Shown: positions 1-8,611, numbered from the stretch's first letter. The stretch: DNA of 45,492 nucleotides from Akkermansia sp. (GCA_030531305.1 JAUNNT010000003.1:1-45492); one strand, 5' to 3'. A program made the numbers and translations. The notes: generated by a model not told the origin, from the sequence alone.

Positions 1-734
1 TCCAGCGGCGCGGGGTCGGGGAACGGTAGTGCGGGCGCGGCATCCAGCGTGGCGCGCAGGGAATCCAGCTCGCGTTGGATGAACGCCGCCGCCACGGGAC
101 GCACCGGGCCGACCGCCTTTTCCGTGGAGCTTGCGCGCAGTTCCAGCAGGGTGTCCACCTCGTCCTGCATGTCGGCGGGCAGCAGGGCTTCCCTCAGCTC
201 GGCGAAAGGCACGGGTGCGGGACGCCGCTCGCGCAGCACCCAGCGCGCGGCCAGCAGCGGGCGGATGCAGTAGAAGTATTCCTTGTAGGGCACCTGCGGG
301 GCCTCCAGGTAGCGCTTGAAGGTGCTGATAGCCATGCCCACGTAGCGGTACGCCAGACGCTCCGGCTGCATCACCCGCTCGATGAGCGCGCGGAATTCGT
401 CCACATGCGGGGAGGTCTCGTACATGATGGGCGAGTGCGCCCACTCATGGATGCTGACGTTTGATTTGAGCGCCAGGTGCAGGGCCTTGCGGAGGTCCCA
501 CCCGTTGATGTCGAACACCTCGTTGAGCTCCCACTCGATGGTGTCGCGCGGCGGGTACACGCGCAGGTAGCACGCCTGCGGGTGGTAGTACACGCAGCGC
601 ACATCGTAGTCGCTGTTCAGGGAGGCGTACCCCCAGGAGCGGCTGCCGGATTCCGCGGCGAAAAGCAGGCGGCAGTCGTGCGCCCGCTGCATGTCCGCCA
701 GCCTCTGCCTAATTTGCGAGATGGTGTCGTTCAT
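1..734 (-). CDS. COG3541-type nucleotidyltransferase, 3' end beyond window
   Basis: The reading frame starts at ATG 734 and stays open to the left edge, giving 244 codons. Residues about 25-46 carry the nucleotidyltransferase-superfamily signature GSRSWG followed by SDYDVR, the glycine-serine and paired-aspartate motif that binds nucleotide and metal. The family is the predicted nucleotidyltransferases of COG3541; its substrate is not established, so I give no reaction. The start codon lies 26 nt inside the end of the upstream paralogue at 709-1785, so the two genes are co-transcribed and probably translationally coupled. The two proteins share the motif layout but little else, so they are diverged paralogues and not a recent duplication. 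The stop codon and C-terminus are outside the window. Confidence 0.8.
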   Translation of the reverse strand, partial: MNDTISQIRQRLADMQRAHDCRLLFAAESGSRSWGYASLNSDYDVRCVYYHPQACYLRVYPPRDTIEWELNEVFDINGWDLRKALHLALKSNVSIHEWAHSPIMYETSPHVDEFRALIERVMQPERLAYRYVGMAISTFKRYLEAPQVPYKEYFYCIRPLLAARWVLRERRPAPVPFAELREALLPADMQDEVDTLLELRASSTEKAVGPVRPVAAAFIQRELDSLRATLDAAPALPFPDPAPL

Positions 735-1785
735 AGTCTATTCTGAGTTGGGCCAGGTCTTGTTCAAGGTTGCTCACCTGCGGGGATTCCGGGAGGTCGG
801 ACGCCTCGTACTCCGCGGGCAGCTCCGCCAGCAGGGCGTCCACCATGCGCATCAGCTCGTCCAGCGGCACGCGCCCCGCGCGGATGTCCCGCAGCAGGGC
901 GTTGTCCCACGTGCGGCGCACATGCACCCTGCCCTCCCGCGCAATCTCGCGCGCCATGTGCAGCAGGCGCACCACGTGCCCCATGTGCTTGCAGTCGTAC
1001 GCACCGCCGTGGTCGCCGTCCAGCGCGGTGTCCAGACGCTTGGTGTTGCGTTCCTGCAGCCACTGGCGGTACTGCGCCACGCGGCGGCAGTGGCGCGAGA
1101 AGTCGTCCTCGTGCACCACGATATGGCAGAGGAACGGCGCGCCCGCCGGAACCTGCGGACACGACACGGCGGTGCCGGACTTGCCGAACAGCCCGCCGCG
1201 GTTCTCACCGCGGTACAGCGCGTAGGTGTGGGGGCATCCCTCCATCGGCGCGGCCAGCAGGGCGTGTTCATCCACCCCCTGCCCCGCCATCCAGCTGCGC
1301 AGGGGCACGCACGCGCCCTCGTGCAGCACGGCGCAGAAGTCCGCGAGCGTGAGGGAATCATCGGGCGGGCGGAGGGCCTTCTCATGGGTGGCCTGCACGC
1401 GCTTGACCTGCCTGTTGGCGTTGGCGGCGAAGGTGTAGCGGCACTTGCGCGAGAGGAAGCTGCGCTCGCCGAAAAACCGCGCGAACCAGGGCGCGGCGAA
1501 GATTTGCTGCTCCCGCCCCAGGCATCCCAAAAGCTCCAGCGCGCCGCTGTTGTTGAGCATGAGCTGGCGGCAGAACTCGCCTATCTCCGTGTACTGTACG
1601 TCCTGCTTCTCGTCGAACACGCTGCCGGGAGCCACCCCGCTGAGCACATCCGCCAGCGGCGCCATGTACACGCCCTTGCGGTCCTCGTCGCTCGTCTCCG
1701 TCTCCAGCCCGTGCGCGCGACTCCCCGCCACGCACTCGAAGCATATCAGGTCACGGATTCCCTCTATCGTGTATTCTCTCATCAT
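709..1785 (-). CDS. COG3541-type predicted nucleotidyltransferase
   Basis: A protein of 358 residues. Near the N-terminus it has AGSRAHG followed by SDEDRKGV, the GS...DxD signature of the nucleotidyltransferase superfamily in its COG3541 form. The likely product transfers a nucleotidyl group, but the acceptor is unknown. The frame is open upstream to an ATG at 1833; I choose ATG 1785 (or the adjacent ATG 1782) because a promoter, TTGCCA-N17-TATGAT at 1833-1805, covers the upstream ATGs, which therefore cannot be on the transcript. The gene overlaps its paralogue downstream by 26 nt. The ankyrin gene upstream ends 85 nt away and has a separate promoter. Membership of the nucleotidyltransferase fold is well supported; biological role is not. 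Confidence 0.82.
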   Translation of the reverse strand: MMREYTIEGIRDLICFECVAGSRAHGLETETSDEDRKGVYMAPLADVLSGVAPGSVFDEKQDVQYTEIGEFCRQLMLNNSGALELLGCLGREQQIFAAPWFARFFGERSFLSRKCRYTFAANANRQVKRVQATHEKALRPPDDSLTLADFCAVLHEGACVPLRSWMAGQGVDEHALLAAPMEGCPHTYALYRGENRGGLFGKSGTAVSCPQVPAGAPFLCHIVVHEDDFSRHCRRVAQYRQWLQERNTKRLDTALDGDHGGAYDCKHMGHVVRLLHMAREIAREGRVHVRRTWDNALLRDIRAGRVPLDELMRMVDALLAELPAEYEASDLPESPQVSNLEQDLAQLRIDYERHHLAN

Positions 1786-1804
1786 CCCGGTAGTTGTCCC
1801 CGCC

Positions 1805-1833
1805 ATCATAATCCCGTCCCATTCCCTTGGCAA
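1805..1833 (-). promoter_or_regulatory. Promoter of the nucleotidyltransferase pair
   Basis: TTGCCA (1833-1828), 17-nt spacer, TATGAT (1810-1805) on the minus strand. The -10 box ends 19 nt before ATG 1785, so the 5' leader would be about 12 nt. It decides the start of the downstream gene. Confidence 0.55.
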
Positions 1834-1870
1834 CCAAAATATGCGGGGTTTGTGCAGCGCGGTTCAACAA

Positions 1871-2884
1871 TCATTTCATCGCCGCCCGCAGAATCTCGGC
1901 GCATTCTTCGTTTCCTTCACGTTCCGCCCACTCCAGCGGCGTGATGCCATTCTCATCCGGCAAATCAGGACGCGCCCCATATTCCAGCAGCAAGCGCACG
2001 GAGGCATAGGATTGATGCCCGTTACCACCTTGAAGCGCTGCCCGCAATGGATAGAGGAAATCAGGCAAATAGACGGAGGGTGTATCTCCACCGTCTGCCT
2101 CTACATTCCTTCCGTTCGGGTCAATGCCAGATTCCAAGAGTACATGCAAGAACTCCGACCTGCCGCACAGAGCAGCTTGGTTCATGAGGTATAGGCGCAC
2201 CGTTCCCGATGCAACGCTTGTGAGGCTGGGCAGCAGCAGTTCCAGCATTTGTAGGTTCCAATGCTGCGAAAGTTCGAGCGCGGCCGATTCTACCTCAAAC
2301 CTATCGAGCTTGCATGTCTCGCTCAACAGACGTCGGACAACATCTTCGTCATTTTGCAAAACGGCATGTTTCAAGAGTTGCAGCTCATGCCCGGTTCTGC
2401 CGCCGTATGCCCTTAAAAGTTGCACGCAGGGGCCAGCCTGACAATTGTCGGCATAATCCAAGGCGGTGCTATTGTAGATATCCATGATATTTGGATTCGC
2501 GCCGGCTTTCAGCAAGACTTCTATCACTTCAACCTGATTTTCCGTCACAGCCTCCATCAAAGATGTCACGCCGTAGAGTTCCGCTGCATTGACATCCGCG
2601 CCATGCTCAACCAGAAGCTTCACAGCTTCGATGTTCTCGGCATAACATGCAACCAAAAGGGGTGTATCCATGTCACTGTTGCGTTTGTTCACATCTGCCC
2701 CGGCGGTGATGAGCAGCTTCATCAGGTCCAGTTGGTTCGCGTGTTCCGCGGCGGCCATCAAGGGAGAATCAGTATCCCCCGGGAGTTCAGCGTTCACATC
2801 GGTGATGTGGTACTTCTCCGCGAGTTCTTGGAGCGCGGCACGGCGTTCCTCATCCGACGGCGTTTTGGGTAGTTGTCCGTTCAT
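1871..2884 (-). CDS. Ankyrin-repeat protein
   Basis: A protein of 337 residues with no signal peptide or membrane segment. At least three good ankyrin repeats lie at about residues 39-140, seen as the recurring pattern TPL..A...N....VKLLVEHGADVN, and one or two more near the C-terminus (about 265-335, ending in TPLEWAEREG). The middle portion (about 150-250) is diverged helical sequence. Ankyrin repeats bind protein partners; the partner here is unknown. It lies between an AbiF-type gene and two nucleotidyltransferases on the same strand but has its own promoter, whose -10 box ends only 6 nt before the ATG, so the mRNA is predicted to be leaderless. Confidence 0.85.
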   Translation of the reverse strand: MNGQLPKTPSDEERRAALQELAEKYHITDVNAELPGDTDSPLMAAAEHANQLDLMKLLITAGADVNKRNSDMDTPLLVACYAENIEAVKLLVEHGADVNAAELYGVTSLMEAVTENQVEVIEVLLKAGANPNIMDIYNSTALDYADNCQAGPCVQLLRAYGGRTGHELQLLKHAVLQNDEDVVRRLLSETCKLDRFEVESAALELSQHWNLQMLELLLPSLTSVASGTVRLYLMNQAALCGRSEFLHVLLESGIDPNGRNVEADGGDTPSVYLPDFLYPLRAALQGGNGHQSYASVRLLLEYGARPDLPDENGITPLEWAEREGNEECAEILRAAMK

Positions 2885-2890
2885 GCAGGC

Positions 2891-2919
2891 ATCCTACACC
2901 AAACCGATGCTATTTGCAA
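2891..2919 (-). promoter_or_regulatory. Promoter of ankyrin gene, predicted leaderless
   Basis: TTGCAA (2919-2914), 17-nt spacer, TAGGAT (2896-2891), then six nucleotides and ATG 2884. With the usual 6-7 nt from -10 to +1, transcription would start on or next to the A of the start codon. Confidence 0.55.
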
Positions 2920-2939
2920 TTGTTTCTTCGGCGGTCTTA

Positions 2940-3911
2940 CTACCTCCAGAGGGGGTGGGATTTCCAATGCTCGGGCAAACCCATTTTGGAAAGGTCGACA
3001 CCCGCCTGCGAGAAGTCATCGAGCAGCTTCTCCATGCGCAGATGCCATTTGGAGTGAGGGGCGACATAGCGCATGATATGCCTACAGACAAAAACAAGTG
3101 CAGCAGAAGTAGAGCCGGAAAAGGCCAGGGTTTCCTGGTCGGGGCAAGGAGCAACGTTGCGAATCCAGCAGCCGTGCTCATCCGAGTATGTGAAGCTCCA
3201 GAATTTGTTTTCCCCGAAAGCCGGGATGGCGGGCACCACGCGGAAACGCCTGTTCCATACCCTGGCATGGTGGGCGCACTCGTTGCGCAGGGTATTGATA
3301 GCCTTCAGCCACGACAGCAGGGTTTTGTTCTTCAGACCCCACTCACGCGAAATCTGGGAACGCACAGACTTCTCGGAATGTTCAAAGAAATGGACGACGA
3401 ACCCGAGTTCAGTAACGCCCATGGCCATCCACAGTGGCAAATAACTGTGGCTATCACCGTATTTCTCGAAGAAATGCTCCACGAACTCAATGGCGTTCAA
3501 GGTATTGCCTGTGGGTCTGCGCAAGCGCGAGAGTTTTTTGTCGTAGTCTTTCCAGTAGGGGAAATACGTGGACGATGCATAATCGAAAGGCGAGGCATCC
3601 TGAGTGTGAAAATAGGCAAGGCGGGAGCGCAGGGCAATCTCAATCCGCTCAATGGCATCCAAAAGGCAAAGGCGCAGGTTTCGATCAAAGCGGTAGTGCA
3701 GCCAAACCTGCTCCAGCGTGGTGCCGGGAATGATTTCATCTTGGATAACGCCATCCCGACGGACGCGGTATGGGTGCCAATACGCACTCAGGCGATAATA
3801 ACCTACATTGGCAAGGCATTCGATAAGCTCATGCCTGTCCGCGCACAAGCCGCGTGACAAAAGGAGATCCGCCTGTTGCTCCAGAGAGAGATGCTGTTTG
3901 GTGTATTTCAT
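2940..3911 (-). CDS. Abi_2/AbiF-family HEPN protein (AbiF-1)
   Basis: A protein of 323 residues of the abortive-infection Abi_2 family (AbiD/AbiF type). Conserved blocks visible are YYRLSAYWHPYR (38-49), DAIERIEIALR (85-95) and the HEPN ribonuclease motif RNECAH (209-214) followed by RVWNR. The C-terminus ends in the family's GLPEHWKSHPLW pattern, so the protein is complete. AbiF-family proteins are reported to be HEPN toxins held in check by a neighbouring non-coding RNA and to share ancestry with Cas13; toxicity here is inferred from that. The start is ATG 3911, preceded by GGAGG and eight T residues. That GGAGG forms one arm of the upstream hairpin (3920-3975), so RNA structure should control both translation and transcription of this gene. 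Its paralogue is at 35323-36390. Confidence 0.88.
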   Translation of the reverse strand: MKYTKQHLSLEQQADLLLSRGLCADRHELIECLANVGYYRLSAYWHPYRVRRDGVIQDEIIPGTTLEQVWLHYRFDRNLRLCLLDAIERIEIALRSRLAYFHTQDASPFDYASSTYFPYWKDYDKKLSRLRRPTGNTLNAIEFVEHFFEKYGDSHSYLPLWMAMGVTELGFVVHFFEHSEKSVRSQISREWGLKNKTLLSWLKAINTLRNECAHHARVWNRRFRVVPAIPAFGENKFWSFTYSDEHGCWIRNVAPCPDQETLAFSGSTSAALVFVCRHIMRYVAPHSKWHLRMEKLLDDFSQAGVDLSKMGLPEHWKSHPLWR

Positions 3912-3982
3912 AAAAAAAACCTCCCCATGTGCGCGGTTTTTAGGATCAACGGACCCTAATCCTAAGCGGGGGAGGAATGTCT
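3912..3982 (-). ncRNA. Candidate AbiF-associated structured RNA / leader hairpin
   Basis: A predicted transcript of about 70 nt from the promoter at 4017-3989 to the AbiF-1 start codon. It folds as a long hairpin: CCTCCCC (3975-3969) pairs with GGGGAGG (3926-3920), CGC with GCG, and TTAGGAT (3965-3959) with ATCCTAA (3946-3940), closing a 12-nt loop. Eight T residues (3919-3912) follow directly and touch the ATG, so the hairpin looks like an intrinsic terminator, while its 3' arm is the Shine-Dalgarno sequence. The RNA could be a free antitoxin RNA, an attenuator, or both. The structure is read directly; the antitoxin role is inference from the AbiF family. Confidence 0.6.
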
Positions 3983-3988
3983 GAAAGC

Positions 3989-4017
3989 AAACTAGCGAAT
4001 TTCGCGAGTGATGTCAA
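3989..4017 (-). promoter_or_regulatory. Promoter of AbiF-1 RNA and gene
   Basis: A consensus TTGACA (4017-4012), 17-nt spacer and TAGTTT (3994-3989). The start is predicted near 3982, just before the hairpin RNA. A small inverted repeat, GTATG/CATAC at 4027-4044, lies just upstream and might be an operator. Confidence 0.55.
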
Positions 4018-4052
4018 CCACAAAATGTATGCCATTTGTCATACGTCGCGAA

Positions 4053-4943
4053 TCAATTCACGGCGACGCGCATTTCGAAGGGTTCCAGGCGGCCGCGGGT
4101 GAGGCAGGATTGGGCCCAGGCGAGGACGGGGGCGGTGTCGGGGAGCTGGTCGGCGGCGCGGGAGTCCACCGCGGGGCGGGGCTGCGGGGTGGCGAGGGTG
4201 ATTTGGGGGATGGCGGACAGGAGCTCGCGCGCCTGGTCGGCGGGCATGCGGAAGATGGCGTCCGCGCGGGCGGGGATGTCGGCATCGTCCAGCTGGAGGA
4301 TGCGCACGCCCACGCCGTAGGCGGCGGCGAGGTCGGAGAGCTCGTCCTGGATGGGTGCGTCATCAGCGGGGATGACCACCAGCTCGCACTCGTGGGCCCA
4401 GCGGCCGCAAGCCAGGGCTCGGAAGAATCCGGCGCGGGCGGACTCCGCGGAATCCGCCACAACGGCGCACACCGCGCGGAACCGCGCCTGCAGGGGCTCG
4501 GAAGACTTGTTCATCTCGTACGCGCCGTCGGCGGTCCAATGCCCGGCGGGCCACTGCACGGCCACCAAATCGGGATGCTCCCAGGAGGCCTCCTCCGCGG
4601 CGGGGTACACGAACACGCCGAGCCCGGCGGTGTCGTACAGCCGCACCAGAAGCGCGAGCAGGCGGTGCTGCGGGGAGCTGTCTTCGGCGCCGTCAAAGAC
4701 GGACTGCAGGGAATCATCGTGCCCGCTGCGCAGGTAGTACCCCTGCCCGTTCTCCACGCGGGCGAGGCAGGAATCGGGATCGAGCGCGATGAACGAGAAC
4801 TGGGAGCGCAGCGAGTGGTCCGAGTATTCGCCGCCCAGCACGGCGCGCACGCGGGCGATGAGCTCCGTTCCCTTGATGGCGTCCTGCGGGTGCGCGGGAA
4901 GCAGGGTGGGCAGGATTTCGAGCAGGCGTTCGTGGAGGGTCAT
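4053..4943 (-). CDS. Hypothetical protein, HrgA/COG2958-like
   Basis: A protein of 296 residues. The first 75 or so look like a small winged-helix module (HERLLEILPTLLPAHP, later DHSLRSQFSFIALDPDS, then GYYLRSG). The remainder contains HPDLVAVQW, similar to the strand carrying the acidic residue in PD-(D/E)XK-type folds, and an alpha/beta C-terminal half. This layout recalls HrgA/COG2958 proteins, often linked to restriction loci, but I cannot confirm the family. The frame is open far upstream inside tsaD; I choose ATG 4943, 8 nt after the tsaD stop, because upstream sequence reads as the tsaD shadow. It is the last gene of the clpP-clpX-tsaD run and sits next to the AbiF-1 unit. Confidence 0.7.
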   Translation of the reverse strand: MTLHERLLEILPTLLPAHPQDAIKGTELIARVRAVLGGEYSDHSLRSQFSFIALDPDSCLARVENGQGYYLRSGHDDSLQSVFDGAEDSSPQHRLLALLVRLYDTAGLGVFVYPAAEEASWEHPDLVAVQWPAGHWTADGAYEMNKSSEPLQARFRAVCAVVADSAESARAGFFRALACGRWAHECELVVIPADDAPIQDELSDLAAAYGVGVRILQLDDADIPARADAIFRMPADQARELLSAIPQITLATPQPRPAVDSRAADQLPDTAPVLAWAQSCLTRGRLEPFEMRVAVN

Positions 4944-4951
4944 GGCGGTAA

Positions 4952-6001
4952 TCAGGCGCGCGTGGCGGCGCCGGCGAGTTTGAGGTTGGGATCCACCGGG
5001 GTGTCCAGCGGGGAGAACTGCCCGGCCTTGGCGCGCAGGAGTCCTGCGAAGGCGATCATGGCGGCGTTGTCGGTGGTGAGGCTGTTGGGCGGCAGCACCA
5101 GCTCCACGCGGCGGCGCGCGCAGGCGTCCTGCATGGCGCGGCGGAGCTCTCCGTTGCAGGAGACGCCGCCGGAGACGGCCACCACCTTGCGCCCGGTCTG
5201 CCGCAGCGCGCGCATGGCCTTTTTCACCAGCACCTCCACAATGGCGGCGCGCACGCCCGCGCACAGGTCGCAAAGCGTCTGGTGGTCCAAATCATGCGGG
5301 TTACCGCTTGCTACCAGCTTGGGCAGGGTGTAGAGCACGGCGGTCTTGAGCCCGGAGAACGAGAAGTCCAGATGCGGCTCGTGCATCATGGGACGCGGGA
5401 ACTCGAACCGCTGCGGATCCCCCTGCTCCGCCAATTTGTCAATCTCCGGTCCGCCGGGGTACGGCAGGTCCAGCATCTTGGCCACCTTGTCGAACGCCTC
5501 GCCCGCCGCATCGTCGCGCGAGCGCCCCAGCAGCGCGTAGTCGCCGCAGCCCCGCACGTCCACCAGCAGGGAGTGCCCGCCCGACACCACCAGCGCGAGG
5601 TGCGGCACCAGCCCGCCCTCCCGCATGATGAACGGGGAGAGGATGTGCCCCTCCAGGTGGTTGACCGCCACAAAGGGCTTGTTCGCGGCGAGTGCCAGGG
5701 CCTTGGTGGCGGTGTTGCCCACCAGGAGGGCGGCCACCAGGCCGGGACCGGCGGTGCTGGCGAAGGCGTCCACCTCCTCCAGGCTGCGTCCGGCCTTGTC
5801 GAAGGCCTCCTGCAGCACGCCGGGGATGTTGGCGGAGTGGTTGCGCGAGGCGAGCTCCGGGATGACGCCGCCGTACATGCGGTGCAGCGGAATCTGGGTG
5901 GAGACCACCGAGCTGAGCAGGCGGGTGCCGCCTTCCGGGGTTTCCTCCAGCAGGGCGGCGGCTGTCTCATCACAGCTGGATTCCACTCCCAGTACCAGCA
6001 T
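4952..6001 (-). CDS. tsaD: tRNA N6-adenosine threonylcarbamoyltransferase TsaD
   Basis: A protein of 349 residues, the usual length. It transfers the threonylcarbamoyl group to A37 of ANN-decoding tRNAs, with TsaB and TsaE as partners, in the cytoplasm. The N-terminus LGVESSCDETAAAL is the kinase-like phosphate motif, and NHLEGH (H115, H119) supplies the metal ligands. VVSGGHS and a late TDNAAMIA block are also present. It follows clpX by 15 nt and precedes the HrgA-like gene by 8 nt in one operon. The partner tsaB lies in this same window at 23263-23895, in another operon. Confidence 0.96.
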   Translation of the reverse strand: MLVLGVESSCDETAAALLEETPEGGTRLLSSVVSTQIPLHRMYGGVIPELASRNHSANIPGVLQEAFDKAGRSLEEVDAFASTAGPGLVAALLVGNTATKALALAANKPFVAVNHLEGHILSPFIMREGGLVPHLALVVSGGHSLLVDVRGCGDYALLGRSRDDAAGEAFDKVAKMLDLPYPGGPEIDKLAEQGDPQRFEFPRPMMHEPHLDFSFSGLKTAVLYTLPKLVASGNPHDLDHQTLCDLCAGVRAAIVEVLVKKAMRALRQTGRKVVAVSGGVSCNGELRRAMQDACARRRVELVLPPNSLTTDNAAMIAFAGLLRAKAGQFSPLDTPVDPNLKLAGAATRA

Positions 6002-6016
6002 GGCCGTGTTCGATAA

Positions 6017-7354
6017 TCAAGCGGATTTCTTGGAACGCGCGGGCTTCTGCGCCTTGCGCGCGATGACGGGTTCGCCGTGGCCCAGCACCTGGTCCCTGGT
6101 GACGGTGACGCTCTCGATGGTGCGGTCGCCGGGGACCTCGTACATGACGTCCAGCATCAGGTTCTCGAAAATGCCGCGCAGGGCACGGGCGCCGGTCTCG
6201 CGCTCGATGGCCAGGTGGGCCATGGCGTGCAGGGCGTCGTCCTCCACCACCAGCTTCACGCCGTTCATGGCCAGCAGCTTGGTGTACTGCTTCACCAGGG
6301 AATTCTTGGGCTTGGTGAGCAGCTCCACCAGCTGGTCCTCCGTCAGCGTGGTCAGCGGCGCGAAAATCGGCAGGCGGCCCATCATCTCCGGTATCATGCC
6401 GTACTGGAAAAAGTCCTCCGGCATGGCCTTGGAAAGCACCTCCTCCTCGGTGTACTCCTTGGTGTTGCGGTCTTCCTCGATGGACGCGAAGCCCATGCTG
6501 GACGAGCCGAGGCGCTTGCGGATGATGTCCTGCAGGCCCACGAAGGCGCCGCCGCAGATGAAGAGGATGTTCTCCGTGTTCACCTGGATGTACTGCTCGT
6601 TGGGGTGCTTGCGGCCGCCCTTGGGCGGGATGTTGCACACGGTGCCCTCGATGATTTTCAGCAGGGCCTGCTGCACGCCCTCGCCCGACACGTCGCGCGT
6701 GATGCTCACGTTCTGCGTCTTGCGGCCGATCTTGTCGATTTCGTCCACATAGACGATGCCGCGCTCGGCCTTGGCCACGTTCATGTCCGCGGCCTGCAGC
6801 AGGTGCAGGATGATGTTCTCCACGTCCTCGCCCACGTAGCCCGCCTCCGTCAGCGTGGTGGCGTCCGCTATGCAGAACGGCACGTCCAGGATGCGGGCCA
6901 GGGTCTTGGCCAGCAGGGTCTTGCCGCTGCCCGTGGAACCGGCCATCAGGATGTTGCTCTTCTCAATCTCGGTGCCCTCGTCGTCCTCCTTCTGGCGGAG
7001 GCGCAGGTAGTGGTTGTAGACGGCCACGCAGAGGATGCGCTTGGCGCGCTCCTGGCCGATGACGTAGTCGTCTAGCATGCGGTGGAGCTGCTGCGGCGTG
7101 GGAAGCTCGTCGAGCTTCTTGGTCTCCACGTCCAGCACGGGGGAATCGCTCCCCTGCCCCTCCTGCGGCATGATTTCCGGGTGGGTGCCGCTGACCAGCG
7201 CCAGGAGGCGGTCCGCCGCCACATCCCCCAGGTTGGAGGTGAGCATCTGGTAGTTCAGGCCCTCCACGCACTGGTAGCAGATGTGGAGGTCGTCCAGCTT
7301 GAGCATCGGGCGGCCCTCGTTACCGCGGTTGCCGCATAGGAAGCACTTCGGCAT
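6017..7354 (-). CDS. clpX: ATP-dependent protease unfoldase ClpX
   Basis: A protein of 445 residues. The N-terminal zinc-binding domain has cysteines at 4, 7, 26 and 29. The AAA+ core shows Walker A GSTGSGKT (139-146), the pore loop GYVG shortly after, Walker B IVYVDEID, and a SMGF segment at the place of the IGF loop that docks into ClpP. ClpX recognises, unfolds and threads tagged substrates into ClpP. It begins 3 nt after the clpP stop codon, so the two are translated from one message. The C-terminus is a lysine/arginine-rich tail ([14 protein letters not shown]), longer than in E. coli. Confidence 0.97.
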   Translation of the reverse strand: MPKCFLCGNRGNEGRPMLKLDDLHICYQCVEGLNYQMLTSNLGDVAADRLLALVSGTHPEIMPQEGQGSDSPVLDVETKKLDELPTPQQLHRMLDDYVIGQERAKRILCVAVYNHYLRLRQKEDDEGTEIEKSNILMAGSTGSGKTLLAKTLARILDVPFCIADATTLTEAGYVGEDVENIILHLLQAADMNVAKAERGIVYVDEIDKIGRKTQNVSITRDVSGEGVQQALLKIIEGTVCNIPPKGGRKHPNEQYIQVNTENILFICGGAFVGLQDIIRKRLGSSSMGFASIEEDRNTKEYTEEEVLSKAMPEDFFQYGMIPEMMGRLPIFAPLTTLTEDQLVELLTKPKNSLVKQYTKLLAMNGVKLVVEDDALHAMAHLAIERETGARALRGIFENLMLDVMYEVPGDRTIESVTVTRDQVLGHGEPVIARKAQKPARSKKSA

Positions 7355-7357
7355 GGC

Positions 7358-7960
7358 TTACTTCATCTTATTGAGGATTTTGTCCACAAGGCCGTACTTC
7401 AGGCTTTCCTCGGCGGTCATGTAGTTGTCGCGCTCCTGGTCGTGCTTCACCACGTCGAACTTCTTGCCGGTGTGCTCGGCGAGGATGCCGGTGAGGCGCT
7501 TGTCCAGGCTCATCATGAAGTTGATGGTGCGCTCCACGTCCGCCGCCGTGCCCTGCGCGCCGCCGCGCACCTGGTGTATCATCACGTGCGAGTTCGGCAG
7601 GCAGAAGCGCTTGCCCTTCGTGCCCGCCGCCAGCAGCACGGACGCCATGGAGGCCGCGATGCCGATGCAGTAGGTGTTGATATCGCAGCTCACGAACTGC
7701 ATGGTGTCGTAGATGGCCAGCCCCGCGGTCACCTCGCCGCCGGGGGAGTTGATGTACAAGTGGATGTCCTTCTTCGGGTCCGTCATCTGCAGGAACAGCA
7801 GCTGCGCCACCACGGAGTTGGCAACGGTGTCGTCTATCTCTGTCCCGATGAATATCACGCGGTCCAGCAGCAGGCGGGAATAGATGTCGTACGCGCGCTC
7901 GCCCTGGTTCGTTTTCTCAATGACGGTGGGAATATAGTAATTGTTCTTCGGTGTATTCAT
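7358..7960 (-). CDS. clpP: ATP-dependent Clp protease proteolytic subunit
   Basis: A protein of 200 residues from ATG 7960. The serine-protease triad is S104 (IAASMAS), H129 (VMIHQVRGG) and D178 ([11 protein letters not shown]). It forms the tetradecameric chamber that degrades substrates delivered by ClpX, encoded immediately downstream. An in-frame ATG eight codons upstream (7984) is rejected because it lies upstream of the predicted -10 box at 7978-7973. The chosen ATG is only 12 nt from that box, so the leader would be about 5-6 nt with no room for a normal Shine-Dalgarno. The sequence after the start is typical of the processed N-terminus of ClpP. Confidence 0.96.
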   Translation of the reverse strand: MNTPKNNYYIPTVIEKTNQGERAYDIYSRLLLDRVIFIGTEIDDTVANSVVAQLLFLQMTDPKKDIHLYINSPGGEVTAGLAIYDTMQFVSCDINTYCIGIAASMASVLLAAGTKGKRFCLPNSHVMIHQVRGGAQGTAADVERTINFMMSLDKRLTGILAEHTGKKFDVVKHDQERDNYMTAEESLKYGLVDKILNKMK

Positions 7961-7972
7961 AGTGCGGCACAT

Positions 7973-8000
7973 ACTATACCACAAAATCCCCCAAAGTCAA
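7973..8000 (-). promoter_or_regulatory. clpP promoter, ultra-short leader
   Basis: TTGACT (8000-7995), 16-nt spacer, TATAGT (7978-7973). Twelve nucleotides separate the -10 box from ATG 7960. It likely drives clpP-clpX-tsaD and the HrgA-like gene. Confidence 0.6.
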
Positions 8001-8068
8001 GCAAAACCCACCCCGCATGGCACCTTCATGACGCGCTGTGGCCGCTCCGAGATTGACTCGTGCAAACA

Positions 8069-8377
8069 CTATGCGTAGATTTGAATGATTATAGCCAACA
8101 AGAAGGCTACCATCACCCCAATGGCGAGAATAATCACAAATATTCCCCTTGGCGCCTCGAATAGCGGATTTTCTTCCGTAAAACGGAACCCACACCTGAG
8201 GCAATGAATTTTTAACAAGCGTTGTTTTCTTAGTTGGCGGCTCTCCACACTCAACATCGTAGTACAGACGTTGCGACAGCTGGGACAACGACAGCGGTGC
8301 AGAAAGCGCGAGAAGCAATAACTTTCATCCACAAATACTGTCTCTTCCTCTTTGAAATCCTTGTTATTCTCTTCCAT
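8069..8377 (-). CDS. Small zinc-ribbon membrane protein
   Basis: A protein of 102 residues. The first half has two cysteine pairs, CPSC and CLRC, spaced about 30 residues apart, a zinc-ribbon arrangement. The C-terminal segment (about 79-102, FVIILAIGVMVAFLLAIIIQ) is one membrane helix. I do not recognise a named family. The sequence is lower in GC than its neighbours. It is transcribed towards the clpP promoter and is separated from the next gene by a 456-bp gene-free stretch. The paired cysteines and clean helix support a real gene; no good promoter is evident in the AT-rich sequence before ATG 8377. Confidence 0.65.
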   Translation of the reverse strand: MEENNKDFKEEETVFVDESYCFSRFLHRCRCPSCRNVCTTMLSVESRQLRKQRLLKIHCLRCGFRFTEENPLFEAPRGIFVIILAIGVMVAFLLAIIIQIYA

Positions 8378-8611
8378 TGTGCAAAGACGTATCTAAATAA
8401 ATCCAATTGCCGATGAAACAAGGGGTATGCTGACTGATTATCCCCGCCACCAGTAGACCTCAACTTAGCATAAAGGACAAACTCAGGCAAGTCAAAACGA
8501 CAACAACGGCGAGATAGCACATGCGCGCCCCAAGTAATCTTTTCTGCTCTGATGCTCACCAATATGGAAATTTCGTGAAAATCCAAGCCATCTCATTGGC
8601 TTGACGGTGAA

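Noticed and set aside
2940..3911. Cas13 effector
   Set aside because: It has one HEPN motif in a 323-residue Abi_2 protein and no repeat array. The relation to Cas13 is only one of shared ancestry reported for the AbiF family.
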